Shown: piece by piece, positions 27,184 through 34,523 of the stretch
Numbering within the stretch: the first letter of the stretch is position 1
How the letters are laid out: each line of letters begins with the position of its first letter
Assembly (NCBI GenBank): GCA_903854475.1
Contig: CAINWP010000138.1
Location: 1-34,523, forward strand
Source: an uncultured Verrucomicrobiota bacterium
Lineage (GTDB): Bacteria; Verrucomicrobiota; Verrucomicrobiia; Limisphaerales; UBA9464
Reading direction: 5' to 3'
Length of the DNA stretch: 34,523 nucleotides
The notes under the pieces: model-generated
What the model was told of the DNA's origin: nothing
Databases searched by the model: none
The model's input: only the letters and a program-made list of their open reading frames with translations
Translations under genes and position numbers: made by a program

Positions 27184-28938
27184 TCACTCAGTAAACTCAA
27201 GCCAACCGAAGCGCTCGGGTGTGTGGAAGCTGCCACTTAACAGTGGGTTCGAGGCGAGGAACGCACGATGGACCCGGTCAATACGGTAGAGGTTGGCGCG
27301 CCACCGGGTTCCGACCGTGGGAGCGGTCTCCGACAAGGCGGACAACGGAATGCGAACTTCGCTCGTCCACACCTTGCGCCCGCGATCCACACGCACTTGC
27401 CATTCCATTTTGCTGCTCCAGGCGAAGTCGGACTCGGGACGGCGAAGGCGCAGGTCGAGGGCCTCGTTGTTTGGAGCCCACTCGTATTCGGTGTAGTGAT
27501 TCAACTGCGACGGGTCGGGAGCGCAGAAGAATTCCACCACGTCCTTGTCCCACAGCGAACCTTCCTTGGAAACCCGTTCACCGGAGCGTGCCTTGCCGAA
27601 ATCGGTGAGTTCGGTGAACGGGCACTCGTAGGCCAGGTACAGAAACCGGTCCGACCACAGCACTCGGCAGGTCGTGCTGATCTCCGGGCGGACTCGCCCA
27701 TCCGCCGCCTCTTGCTCCAAGCGGAAGGGCGTCGCCCGAGACCATTCGCGCTCCCGCAACCGTCCGTCGGGCTTAAAATCTCGGGTGATGCGGTGGGCCC
27801 GGACCGTGGTGAAAGGCAGCGAACGCACCAGCAAGCGGCGGGCATTATCGAAGTATATTTTCCGGAGCACCTCGGGCGCCAACCCGATGGCGCTGATGGT
27901 CCAGTCGCCCTGGATTGGGGTCATGTGCGGCCAGTTGCGGTCGCGCGTTTCCAGCCAGCGCCATTCTTTGGAAAAGAACGCGGCCGCATCCTCGTCGGTG
28001 GGTTTTTCCGCGTCGCCCGAAGAACCGAGGATCAACTTTTCGTACACCTGGAAATCGGTGGCGAAGAGGATGCGATCTTGGTGGCGGATGAAGAGCTGCC
28101 GCAGGGCCTCGGGGTCGTGCCGGCCCAGTTCTGGGATCCGCGCAGCCAGGTCGGCGTGCATGTTGGGATGCTCGGTGAGCGTGCGGTCCACCCAAGCGAG
28201 GTCTTCGGCGTTGTTGGCGAAGTGCACGCAAACGAAGGTCGTCTTTGGATGACGGCGGATCACCCGGTCGAGCGCTTCGAGCAATTTCTCGCGCGTCGGA
28301 AATTGTTTCGGGTCACCGAACCACCAGCTCCGGTGATCCTTAAGCTCCTTCCAGCGCTCGTTCTGTGCGGTGTAGGGCAACCAGAACGCCTTCGGGTCGG
28401 CGACGTGGATGCTGACCGGCAAACCCAGCTCACCGCAGCGCTTCCAGACGCCGTCGAGGCGTGGATCATCGATGCGGATCAACTGGCCTTGTTGGTCGCG
28501 CAGAAAGAGGCCCAGTCGCTTGTATTCCTTTAGGCCGGCCGCGCCGAGAGCGTGCGCGCGGTTCACTTGTTCGATGGCCCGTTCGGCGAAGCCGGGTTGA
28601 TCCCAACCGGTATAGTCGAGGTTGAAGTACAGGACCGCTCGCCCCGGAGCCAACCGTTCGGTCAGGGCCTGCGTTCGTTCGAAGGCGGAGAGTTCGCCGG
28701 GCTTAGCCGTGACCGTGCCGCCGCTGAGGTTGACCCCGACGCCCACGCCGACCTGGTCCATGATCCGTAACCAGCGACGGACGTGCTCTTCAGTGCCGTT
28801 GACATGCTGGTGCAAGTCGATGATTCGGTGTTCCTGCCGCCACTGTTCGGGCAGTGAAGGCCGGCGGTCGGCGGCTTGCCCGGGAAGCCCGAGTGCCAGC
28901 GCTAGGGCAATCCAGCGAGCAACGGCGGGAAGTTTCAT
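27184..28938 (-). CDS. Secreted amidohydrolase fused to a CBM9-like domain
   Basis: The product has 584 residues with a signal peptide (about 1-23, ending GQAAD). The N-terminal TIM-barrel (about 35-375) is of the amidohydrolase-2 type. Metal ligands are suggested by DLHQHV, SIHVADP, CVHFANN and FATDFQVYE, and the barrel ends with KIYFDNARRLL. The C-terminal ~200 residues resemble the family 9-like carbohydrate-binding domain used in PVC bacteria: WSRATPFRL, WSDRFLYLAYECPF, LWDKDVVEFFCAPD, NHYTEYEWAPNNEALDLRL and FGWLEF. A barrel hydrolase joined to a sugar-binding module suggests action on a polysaccharide-derived substrate; the reaction is unknown. GTG lies two codons before the chosen ATG. 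It is 50 bases downstream of the PVC cytochrome and probably in its operon. Confidence 0.85.
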   Translation of the reverse strand: MKLPAVARWIALALALGLPGQAADRRPSLPEQWRQEHRIIDLHQHVNGTEEHVRRWLRIMDQVGVGVGVNLSGGTVTAKPGELSAFERTQALTERLAPGRAVLYFNLDYTGWDQPGFAERAIEQVNRAHALGAAGLKEYKRLGLFLRDQQGQLIRIDDPRLDGVWKRCGELGLPVSIHVADPKAFWLPYTAQNERWKELKDHRSWWFGDPKQFPTREKLLEALDRVIRRHPKTTFVCVHFANNAEDLAWVDRTLTEHPNMHADLAARIPELGRHDPEALRQLFIRHQDRILFATDFQVYEKLILGSSGDAEKPTDEDAAAFFSKEWRWLETRDRNWPHMTPIQGDWTISAIGLAPEVLRKIYFDNARRLLVRSLPFTTVRAHRITRDFKPDGRLREREWSRATPFRLEQEAADGRVRPEISTTCRVLWSDRFLYLAYECPFTELTDFGKARSGERVSKEGSLWDKDVVEFFCAPDPSQLNHYTEYEWAPNNEALDLRLRRPESDFAWSSKMEWQVRVDRGRKVWTSEVRIPLSALSETAPTVGTRWRANLYRIDRVHRAFLASNPLLSGSFHTPERFGWLEFTE

Positions 28939-28988
28939 AATCACAACGGGATCTCAGGAGGCTGGGGTTGGCCAGTGAAAGTTATGGG

Positions 28989-31900
28989 CTACTTCAGCGT
29001 GCCTAGAAACTCCACGAGGTCGCGCAGTTCGAAGCGCGTGAGGGTCTCGCCGAAGCCTTCAGGCATGCCGCTGGGTCCGCGGCTGCGAGTGCGAATATCT
29101 TTTTTGGAGAGGCTTACCTCGCCCTCGTCGGGCGTGAGCAGGGTGAGGGAGGTTTCAGTCTCGTTCCGCACCACTCCCGCCAAGACCGCGCCCGAAAGCG
29201 TGGTCACCAGGGTGCTCTCGAAGCCGGTCGCAATTTGGGCATTGGGGAGCACGAGGCTTTCGAGCAGGTGTTCTCGAGTGGCCCGCGAGGCGAGTCCATC
29301 GAGCTTCGGGCCGGCATTGCCACCAGAGTCGGTGCCGATTTGGTGGCAGCGGGTGCAGGCCACGGCGGCGTGTTCGTAGAAGAGAGAACGACCCCGGGAG
29401 GCGTTGCCGCCCACGAGTGCTTCGCGGTAAGGCGAGAGCGCGTCCTTGGGAAGCTTCCAGTCTTGGTAGGCAGCCAGTCGGGTCTGGACCGCTGCGGCCG
29501 GGTGCAATCGAGCAGCCTCGACCAAATCAAGCATCACCTCATTGGCCACTTCGCGCTTCATGAGTCGGTCGAGCCAGTCGACCAGAACGGCATCGACGGC
29601 GTCCGACTTGAGGTCGCCCAGCGAGGCGAAGGCGGCTTGCTGTTCCGCCAAAGACCCTCGTTCGAGGAGGCCGGCCAGTTTCCCGACCGCATCGTTGGGA
29701 TTGAGTTCGGTAGACAGTTTCGAGGCGGCGAGTCGCAGGGGTTCGGCAGGGTCGGTCGCGGCGAAGGTGAGCAGGGGTTGCAGTTTGGTCGGCGGATGGG
29801 CCAATCGGAAGGCCGCGGTGAGGGCCGCTGCCCGTGCCTTGGCTGATGCCTGGGGGCGACGCACGAGGGTCTCGAGTGCTGCGACTGAGTTCGTTAGGTG
29901 TAATCGGCTCAGGGCTTCGGCTACCGCCACCTGAATGGCTTCGGTGGTGTCTCCGAGCAGCAGTGCAGGAGCGACAGTGCCAAGCGCGTTGATGGCTGGA
30001 CCCGCAGGCCGAGTCGCCAGGGGTCGGTAGACGCCCAAAAGGCGATCCCGGGCCGGGGGTGTTTCCCAGTGGCCTAGGGCGAGCAGGGCTTCGGTGCGGA
30101 TGCGCTCCGGCAGCCCGGTGTCGCGGGCCAGTGCGGCGAGACGTTGGGCCGCCTGCGGGGTGCCCAGGCGGAAGTTGGCATTCACGATGCGCAGCAGCAT
30201 CGGCGAGGCGTGATCCACGGGCGCGTCGCCCCAGGGCAGAGGTTGATCGGCCCGCAGGTCTCGGATGGCTCCGGGCGCCGGAGTCGGGACGGGCAGGGGA
30301 GCCTTGGCGGCCAGGGCACCTCGCCAGGCCTGAAGCGGAGCCGGTTCAGCCAGTGAGGCCAGGTTCGGGAGAGCCGCAGTCAGCGGCAGGTCGTGGATCG
30401 CCCGCGCGGCCTCGAGCGCCAGCAGTGGATCTGGGTCGGACAGGAAGCCTCGGATCGCCGGCGACGGGTGAATGCGGGCCGCGAGCAGCACCAGTTGCCG
30501 CACCTCGCGGTCGGCGTCGGAGCGATGGGCCTCGATGACCCGATCGGACAGAGCGGAGGCCAGCCCATAGGCCAGACCGTGGCGCAACACGGCGTCGGGC
30601 GTTCCAAACCGACGCACACTTCCGATGAAGGCGGCGGCATCACCGTCGGACAATCGGGCCCGACCCAGGCCCAGTGCCGCGGCCAATCGCACGCGGGGAT
30701 TCGTGTGGGCTAATTGGTCTTTGAGCCACGGAGCCGTACCCGGTTTCCGCACTAATTCCGTGGATGAAGCCAGCGCTCGGATGGCTTGGACGCGCACCTC
30801 ACCCTCGGCGTTCTTGGCCACATCCAGCAGCAGTTTTCCGAGCGGAGCGGGATCTTTCCGGGCCAATTGCCCGAGCGCCCGGATCGCGTGGATGCGCACC
30901 CGCTCGTCGGTGGCCTTTGAGGCCAGGGTCTTCAAGGTTGGCACCGAGCTGGAACCGCGCCGCACCCACTCGTATTGAGCCTCTTGCCGAACCCTCTGAT
31001 CGCGATGCCCCAACAAGGACGACAGCTCCTCGGGCGCTCGGTCCTTCATGCCGACCGCGAGCAATTGCTGAGTCCGGGCCACCTCGGGATCGGCGGCCAC
31101 CTCGGCGAAGATGGCTTTGTAGATTCGGCCTTTATTGCTCTTGGGCCAGCCCTCGTGCCAGTCGGCAAAGAAGATGGATCCGTCGGGCCCCAGGTCGACA
31201 TCGGGCACCAGGGAGTTCCAGATCAGCGGGTCGTGCGCCACCAGCTCGTGAGTTGCACCGGAGGGTCGCAATTGCAGCGAACTAATCCCGCTCTTGGCAC
31301 TGGTGCCTTTGAAGTAGGCCAGCAGAAAGCGCCCGCGCAGCGCCTTCGGAAGGCTGGTGCCCGAATCGTGGACTAGCCCGCTGGGGCCGTCGGCGATATT
31401 GGCGATGGGCGTCAGGATGGAGGCCGATTGCCCCTCGAACGGCGGGACCCACAACCGCTCCAGGTTCCACAGCCCCGCATTGCCCAACGGCGCGTGTTGA
31501 TGCCCCACCCGCCAACCGGAGTCGGCCCCTTCGATCACGGGCACCCAGCGCTCCCGGTCGCCTTGATCCGAATCGTTGTCACCGGTGAAGAGATCGCCCT
31601 CATCGTTGAAGGCCAGTTCCTGCGGATTGCGCAACCCGCGATGGACCACCTCCAGCTTCGAACCATCGGGTTCACAGCGAAACACCGCCCCTTCGTCGGG
31701 CAAATCGATCACCGTGCCCTCCTGCGTCACCACGTGGGCACCGCGATCGCCGCAGGAGAAGTACAGGCGCCCATCCGGTCCGAAAATGAGCCCATGCAAG
31801 TCGTGGCCCGTGAAGCTGAAACGCACCCCGAAGCCGTGCAAAATCGCCCGCGCCTCGAGCGACTCAGGATGCACCTGGGGTTTGGATTGCAGCGCGGGTT

Positions 31901-32591
31901 CCTTGGGTTTCGGCAAGTTGCCCCGAACCGAACCGGCCGGCCCGATGTGCCACAGCGACGGAATCTCGGTAAACCACACCTGCCCCTGGCGGGCCAGCAC
32001 ACCACTGCCAATGCCGCTGAGGGGGCTGGTGAAGTGTTCTGCCACGATCTCGGAGTGGTCAGCCCGGCCATCGTGATCGGTGTCCTCTAGTTTGCGGATC
32101 ACTTCCGTTTCTTGGCTCAGCGCTCGCTCGCCCTCGGGACCGAACCATTTGCGAATTTGGGCCAAGCGGTCTTCCACGGTGCGCGAGGCCAGATCGTCCT
32201 CCAGCATGAACATGTAATGCCGGATATCGAGCACACTGGTTCGGTACCGGTACGTTTCGCTGGTGAACACGCGCCCCTGTTCATCGACCGAGAAAGCCAC
32301 GGGATTGGCTAATTGGGGTTCAGCGGCCCAGAGCTTTACTGAAAGACCCGGAGCCAGTTGGAACTGTTTGATCCGCTGTTCGCCCTCGGAGGATGGCGGC
32401 GCCAGAACCGGCGTTGCTGTGCGATCATCCTTCACCAGCGGTCTGAAGCCGTTGGGTGCGGCGTTGTTTAGGCCTTTGCCCGCTGGCGCGATATCCGCAC
32501 TGAAGGCAATGGGCATCAGCAGCCTCAGCGGCATAAGCCCCAGCAACAGAGATCGTATCCAGAGTGCGCGAGTCAACGAGCGGCGTGGCAT
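28989..32591 (-). CDS. PVC-type membrane-bound dehydrogenase with HEAT repeats and CxxCH heme domain
   Basis: The product has 1200 residues, the largest in the window. After a signal peptide (about 1-32) comes a beta-propeller-like domain (about 80-500) of the PVC 'membrane-bound dehydrogenase' type, with VAFSVDEQGRVFTSETYRYR, SGIGSGVLARQGQVWFTEIPSLW, HDLHGLIFGPDGRLYFSCGDRG and GSIFFADWHEGW. A long HEAT-repeat segment (about 520-1000) follows. The C-terminal heme domain has CTRCH at 1079-1083, a single c-type heme site, and ends in the usual ELRDLVEFLGTLK. The family is expanded in Planctomycetes and Verrucomicrobia and is thought to oxidise sugars in the periplasm. ATG at 32591 is used; a TTG lies 5 codons upstream. 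It is followed by the amidohydrolase. Confidence 0.9.
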   Translation of the reverse strand: MPRRSLTRALWIRSLLLGLMPLRLLMPIAFSADIAPAGKGLNNAAPNGFRPLVKDDRTATPVLAPPSSEGEQRIKQFQLAPGLSVKLWAAEPQLANPVAFSVDEQGRVFTSETYRYRTSVLDIRHYMFMLEDDLASRTVEDRLAQIRKWFGPEGERALSQETEVIRKLEDTDHDGRADHSEIVAEHFTSPLSGIGSGVLARQGQVWFTEIPSLWHIGPAGSVRGNLPKPKEPALQSKPQVHPESLEARAILHGFGVRFSFTGHDLHGLIFGPDGRLYFSCGDRGAHVVTQEGTVIDLPDEGAVFRCEPDGSKLEVVHRGLRNPQELAFNDEGDLFTGDNDSDQGDRERWVPVIEGADSGWRVGHQHAPLGNAGLWNLERLWVPPFEGQSASILTPIANIADGPSGLVHDSGTSLPKALRGRFLLAYFKGTSAKSGISSLQLRPSGATHELVAHDPLIWNSLVPDVDLGPDGSIFFADWHEGWPKSNKGRIYKAIFAEVAADPEVARTQQLLAVGMKDRAPEELSSLLGHRDQRVRQEAQYEWVRRGSSSVPTLKTLASKATDERVRIHAIRALGQLARKDPAPLGKLLLDVAKNAEGEVRVQAIRALASSTELVRKPGTAPWLKDQLAHTNPRVRLAAALGLGRARLSDGDAAAFIGSVRRFGTPDAVLRHGLAYGLASALSDRVIEAHRSDADREVRQLVLLAARIHPSPAIRGFLSDPDPLLALEAARAIHDLPLTAALPNLASLAEPAPLQAWRGALAAKAPLPVPTPAPGAIRDLRADQPLPWGDAPVDHASPMLLRIVNANFRLGTPQAAQRLAALARDTGLPERIRTEALLALGHWETPPARDRLLGVYRPLATRPAGPAINALGTVAPALLLGDTTEAIQVAVAEALSRLHLTNSVAALETLVRRPQASAKARAAALTAAFRLAHPPTKLQPLLTFAATDPAEPLRLAASKLSTELNPNDAVGKLAGLLERGSLAEQQAAFASLGDLKSDAVDAVLVDWLDRLMKREVANEVMLDLVEAARLHPAAAVQTRLAAYQDWKLPKDALSPYREALVGGNASRGRSLFYEHAAVACTRCHQIGTDSGGNAGPKLDGLASRATREHLLESLVLPNAQIATGFESTLVTTLSGAVLAGVVRNETETSLTLLTPDEGEVSLSKKDIRTRSRGPSGMPEGFGETLTRFELRDLVEFLGTLK

Positions 32592-32857
32592 GGTGCTAGC
32601 ATGCAAAGGCGAGCCCGAGGGGCCAAGGTTGAGTTGGGTGAGTGAGTTGGAATGGGTGTTTGGATCGAGAAGGTGTGCAGTGTGGCATTGATCGAAAGTG
32701 AGCCGGTGAAACTAGAGCCGAAGAGCGGCCCTGGTTTGAGAAAAGTCGCTACGCCTACGGTTTTCACACACCCGATTTCCACCATGTTTCGACATTTTCC
32801 AAAACCCCACTTGCGCTTCAGTCGATGATTCCCTTTATTTGCCGGGCTCTAACGGAG

Positions 32858-32931
32858 GGCGGGGTCGCCAAGTGGTAAGGCACGGCTCTGCAAAAGCTGC
32901 ATCGTCGGTTCGATTCCGACCCTCGCCTCCA
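32858..32931 (+). tRNA. tRNA-Cys(GCA), CCA encoded
   Basis: This 74-nt cloverleaf has acceptor arms GGCGGGG (32858-32864) and CCTCGCC (32921-32927) with one G-U pair. The anticodon stem CGGCT/AGCTG encloses the loop CTGCAAA, giving anticodon GCA. The T arm GTCGG/CCGAC carries the loop TTCGATT. Discriminator T (U73, a Cys identity element) and CCA are encoded. A weak promoter is possible upstream (TTGCGC at 32811, TTTATT at 32834, 17-base spacing). The 266 bases between this gene and the cytochrome start hold no other gene. Confidence 0.93.
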
Positions 32932-33042
32932 GTGCGTTTTCCTCGGTTCCCCGGGGGGGTCTCGAGGCTCAACCTCCAAAATGCCGTTAACTGTCAGCAA
33001 AGGCGTCAGTAAACGGCGCACTCGCTAGCGGAGGTGAGGGCA

Positions 33043-33320
33043 ATGGTCTCACGCTTTATAACCAAACCGGTTATGATGCCAAAATTCCGATTCTTCCGAC
33101 GCGCGAAAACTTTCTGGTGCGAGGACGCCAAAAGCGGCCGACAGCAGTCCCTCGGCACCAAAACAAGGGCGACGCCACATGCCTGCTCCACGGGCGCAAT
33201 GAGGCCCATGCCGTCCCCTTCGCCAACCTCCAGATAGCTCGCGCCTACCTGATGGCCGCTGACTCCAAGGCACCCACCCGGACTTGGGGGAACGTGTTCG
33301 AGGAGATCATCAAGCCTAAG
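33043..33320 (+). pseudogene. Frameshifted N-terminal remnant of a tyrosine-type integrase
   Basis: Frame 1 reads MPKFRFFRRAKTFWCED then AKSGRQQSLGTK from about 33076. The reading then continues in another frame as KGDATCLLHGRNEAHAVP, FANLQIARAYLMAADS and TRTWGNVFEEIIK to about 33316. Joined, these match the start of site-specific integrases common in Verrucomicrobia (an FRR...CED...GKQxSLxTKD, LLHAxNEA, NLQIARAYLAA, RTWxxVxDE pattern); this family link is from memory. The shift lies in the A-rich ACCAAAACAAGG near 33153-33164, consistent with loss of one base. After EEIIK the similarity stops; the core-binding and catalytic domains are gone. It lies 111 bases behind tRNA-Cys. Confidence 0.65.
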
Positions 33321-33510
33321 TGGTGGTGCCGCTTCTCTCCGCCTACGAATCGCAACAGGCGACCGACCTCAGCCGCGAAATCCGTTTCCCGAGCCCTGTG
33401 CCTGCGAATCCCCCGTTCAATCCTCCCAGCTCCGCCGTCGCCTTCACGTCATAAAACCATTCGCCGAGTTTCACTCCAGAGTTTCCGTCTAGGAGACATC
33501 CGACAGGCAC
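33321..33510 (+). other. Unassigned spacer with a tRNA/tmRNA-tail-like stretch
   Basis: No gene is supported here. A short open frame (33326-33454, 42 codons, PLLSAYESQQATDLSREIRF then a proline-rich end) has no recognised relative. Within it, GTTCAATCCTCCC-AGCTCCGCC (33417-33438) resembles the T-loop and 3' end of a tRNA-Ser or tmRNA with one base missing, so it might be an old attachment-site scar. The match is weak. Confidence 0.3.
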
Positions 33511-33540
33511 TTGCTAATATGTGCCGACGTATTGTATCTT
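33511..33540 (+). promoter_or_regulatory. Candidate promoter and operator of the AbiE module
   Basis: TTGCTA (33511-33516) and TATCTT (33535-33540) are an 18-base-spaced -35/-10 pair, four matches each to consensus. Between them lies the near-palindrome AATATGT-GCCG-ACGTATT (33516-33533), with one mismatch per arm. AbiEi proteins are known to repress their own promoter through inverted repeats, so this is a sensible operator candidate. The -10 ends only 6 bases before the ATG at 33547, so the mRNA may be leaderless. Confidence 0.45.
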
Positions 33541-33546
33541 TAAAGC

Positions 33547-34149
33547 ATGGCTGGCACCCTGGATTTTAGGCTCAACCCGCTGCTACGCCGGAAGCGGGTC
33601 ATCCGTACCCGTGACCTCGCGGGTTTCGGACTCCCGCGCAGCGCGCTGGAAACGCCCCTCGCCGACGGAAGGATCTCCCGACTCAGCCATGGGGTCTACG
33701 CCGTGGCGGGTCATGAGGTCTCCGAGCACCACAGCCTGGCACAAGCCGCCGTGAGGGTGCCACACGGGGTCGTCTGCCTGCTCTCAGCCCTTGTGTTCCA
33801 TGAACTGACCACCGAGTCACCTCACGAAGTCTGGCTGGCCATTGACCGCAAGTCCCGACCACCAGCCCAGGGGTATCCGCCGCTCCATATCGTGCGGTTC
33901 GGAGGCGAGGCCTTGAAGTCCGGAACGGCTCTTCACCAAGTTGACGGCGTATCCGTGCAAATCACCACCCCTGCCAAGACCGTCGTCGACTGTTTCAAGT
34001 ACCGGAACAAGATCGGCATCCATGTCGCCGTCGAGGCGCTTCGTGACGGCTGGGCTCGGCGCCGATTCACGATGGACGAGCTCTGGGTCATGGCTCGCGT
34101 ATGCCGCATGGAAAACGTCCTTCGCCCCTATGTGGAGTCGCTCGCATGA
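33547..34149 (+). CDS. AbiEi-family antitoxin/transcriptional regulator
   Basis: The 200-residue product has an N-terminal winged helix (about 12-55) with IRTRDLAGFGLPRSALETPLADGRISRLSHGVYAV, the AbiEi antitoxin pattern 'GLxRxxLxxLxxxGxLxRLxxGVY'. The C-terminal domain has VCLLSALVFHEL, HIVRFGG, VDGVSVQITTPAKTVVDCFKYRNKIG and AVEALRDG, also typical. In type IV systems AbiEi counters an AbiEii nucleotidyltransferase toxin without binding it, and represses the operon. The gene looks intact. It overlaps the toxin start by 4 bases (ATGA). The toxin is broken, so this is an orphan antitoxin here. Confidence 0.88.
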   Translation: MAGTLDFRLNPLLRRKRVIRTRDLAGFGLPRSALETPLADGRISRLSHGVYAVAGHEVSEHHSLAQAAVRVPHGVVCLLSALVFHELTTESPHEVWLAIDRKSRPPAQGYPPLHIVRFGGEALKSGTALHQVDGVSVQITTPAKTVVDCFKYRNKIGIHVAVEALRDGWARRRFTMDELWVMARVCRMENVLRPYVESLA

Positions 34150-34403
34150 AGACGCCCAATGTCGCCGCCTCGGTGCGGCAGCGTCTCCTCACCCTGGCCC
34201 AGGCGAAGAATTGGGAATTCAACCGCGTCCTTGCCCGGTACGGCGTCGAACGGGTGCTTTGTCGGTTGGCCGCCTCGCCCCACAGCGAGCGCTTCCTGCT
34301 CAAAGGAGCCACGCTCTTCACCGTTTGGGAAGGGGCGCCACACCGGGCCACACGTGACTTGGGTAAAGGTGTAAAGGGGTCGGTTCTTGATATTGATATG
34401 TAA
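34146..34403 (+). pseudogene. Truncated AbiEii-type nucleotidyltransferase toxin
   Basis: The open frame gives 85 residues. The first ~72 match the start of AbiEii/AbiGii toxins: NVAASVRQRLLTLAQAKNWEFNRVLARYGVERVLCRLAAS, then FLLKGATLFTVWEGAPHRATRDL. The family continues with D-L-L and the remaining catalytic acids. Here the frame switches after 34361 to unrelated GKGVKGSVLDIDM and stops at 34401-34403. The catalytic Asp pair and some 200 C-terminal residues are lost, so the toxin must be inactive. The break coincides with the start of a RAYT-type element. Confidence 0.8.
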
Positions 34404-34406
34404 AGG
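34362..34406 (+). repeat. RAYT/REP-type element boundary with GTAAAGG repeats
   Basis: At the toxin break the sequence becomes AAAGGGGTCGGTTCTTGATA, the kind of flank seen at REP-associated transposase elements (AAAGGGGTCAGGTCTTGAT is a common form; from memory). GTAAAGG occurs three times, at 34363, 34371 and 34400. The last copy runs straight into the transposase fragment. Confidence 0.55.
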
Positions 34407-34523
34407 AACGGCGCGGGGCGGAGGAAGGCGAGGAGTTCAAGCCGATTCGGCGCGGTTGGTGTCTGGGCGAGGAGAAGTTTCGGGAGGATTTGCTGACGCA
34501 AATGAGCGAGCGGATGGGGGCGG
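34400..34523 (+). pseudogene. C-terminal fragment of a REP-associated (Y1/RAYT) transposase, cut by window end
   Basis: The frame from 34400 reads KERRGAEEGEEFKPIRRGW, then CLGEEKFREDLLTQMSERMGA, to the window edge. The RRGWCLGxEEFRxELLxQ pattern is typical of the C-terminal part of RAYT transposases, which belong to the IS200-like HUH family. The N-terminal part with the HUH pair and catalytic Tyr is absent: an in-frame TGA lies just upstream and no start is visible. It is either a deletion derivative of the element or a remnant. The rest lies beyond 34523. Confidence 0.65.

Noticed and set aside
27268-28533. 421-codon plus-strand open frame
   Set aside because: It lies wholly antisense to the amidohydrolase fusion, whose motifs are clear; the composition is that of a shadow frame.
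33001-33273. Small minus-strand frames of 67 and 74 codons behind tRNA-Cys
   Set aside because: They are antisense to the integrase remnant and have no recognisable features.
33117-33569. 150-codon plus-strand open frame as a gene
   Set aside because: Only its middle part is protein-like, and that part is the second half of a frameshifted integrase remnant; the rest is not coding-like and runs into the antitoxin start.
32932-34523. CRISPR array or cas genes in the accessory end
   Set aside because: No regularly spaced direct repeats were seen; the only short repeats are the three GTAAAGG copies at the element boundary.

Overview
The window looks like chromosomal DNA from a G+C-rich, Gram-negative bacterium of the PVC group, most likely a verrucomicrobium of the Pedosphaera/Limisphaerales type. 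This is an inference from family content, not a phylogeny. The markers are a 1200-residue PVC-type membrane-bound dehydrogenase/HEAT/CxxCH protein, a DUF1080 protein, an FG-GAP/ASPIC protein and a pseudopilin with an H-X9-DG C-terminus. A full set of LPS assembly genes shows an outer membrane.

Layout. 1-3394 (+): a terminator, then an outer-membrane beta-barrel protein, a DUF1080 protein and a GlcD-type FAD oxidase. 3416-15799 (-): a long, mostly envelope-related run. In order of transcription it is thrS, a UvrD/PcrA helicase, lpxL and waaF, then an FG-GAP/ASPIC protein, kdsC, lptC-like, lptA, lptB, hprK and a small protein resembling a potassium-channel pore. 15923-17140 (-) is a FIST sensor protein, divergent from a TPR protein at 17270-19876 (+). 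Next are a secreted endonuclease/exonuclease/phosphatase-fold protein (+), a DMT permease (-) and a pseudopilin (-), separated by two clear hairpin terminators. tRNA-Pro(CGG) and tRNA-Leu(GAG) follow with their own terminator. 23516-26991 (+) is a LytS/LytTR two-component pair with rfaE2, yhbY and a GDSL esterase. Two tandem palindromic repeats separate this from a (-) pair: the large PVC cytochrome and an amidohydrolase fused to a CBM9-like domain.

The right end (32858-34523) is an accessory region. It starts at tRNA-Cys(GCA). Behind it lie a frameshifted and truncated tyrosine integrase remnant, an intact AbiEi-type antitoxin with its own promoter and near-palindromic operator candidate, and an AbiEii-type toxin cut off after its first ~72 codons. 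The cut is at a junction with a REP-associated (RAYT-type) transposase fragment that runs off the window. This reads as a decaying mobile island that has left an orphan antitoxin.

How the genes fit together: kdsC (Kdo), rfaE2 and waaF (heptose), lpxL (lipid A acylation) and lptA/B/C (export) together describe an LPS with an inner core. hprK sits directly behind lptB, echoing the lpt-rpoN-hpf-pts/hprK neighbourhood of Proteobacteria. No wholly new defence or mobile system is evident. The best leads are the pore-like protein behind hprK, the broken AbiE module and integrase scar, the palindromic repeat family, and the unusual ThrRS.
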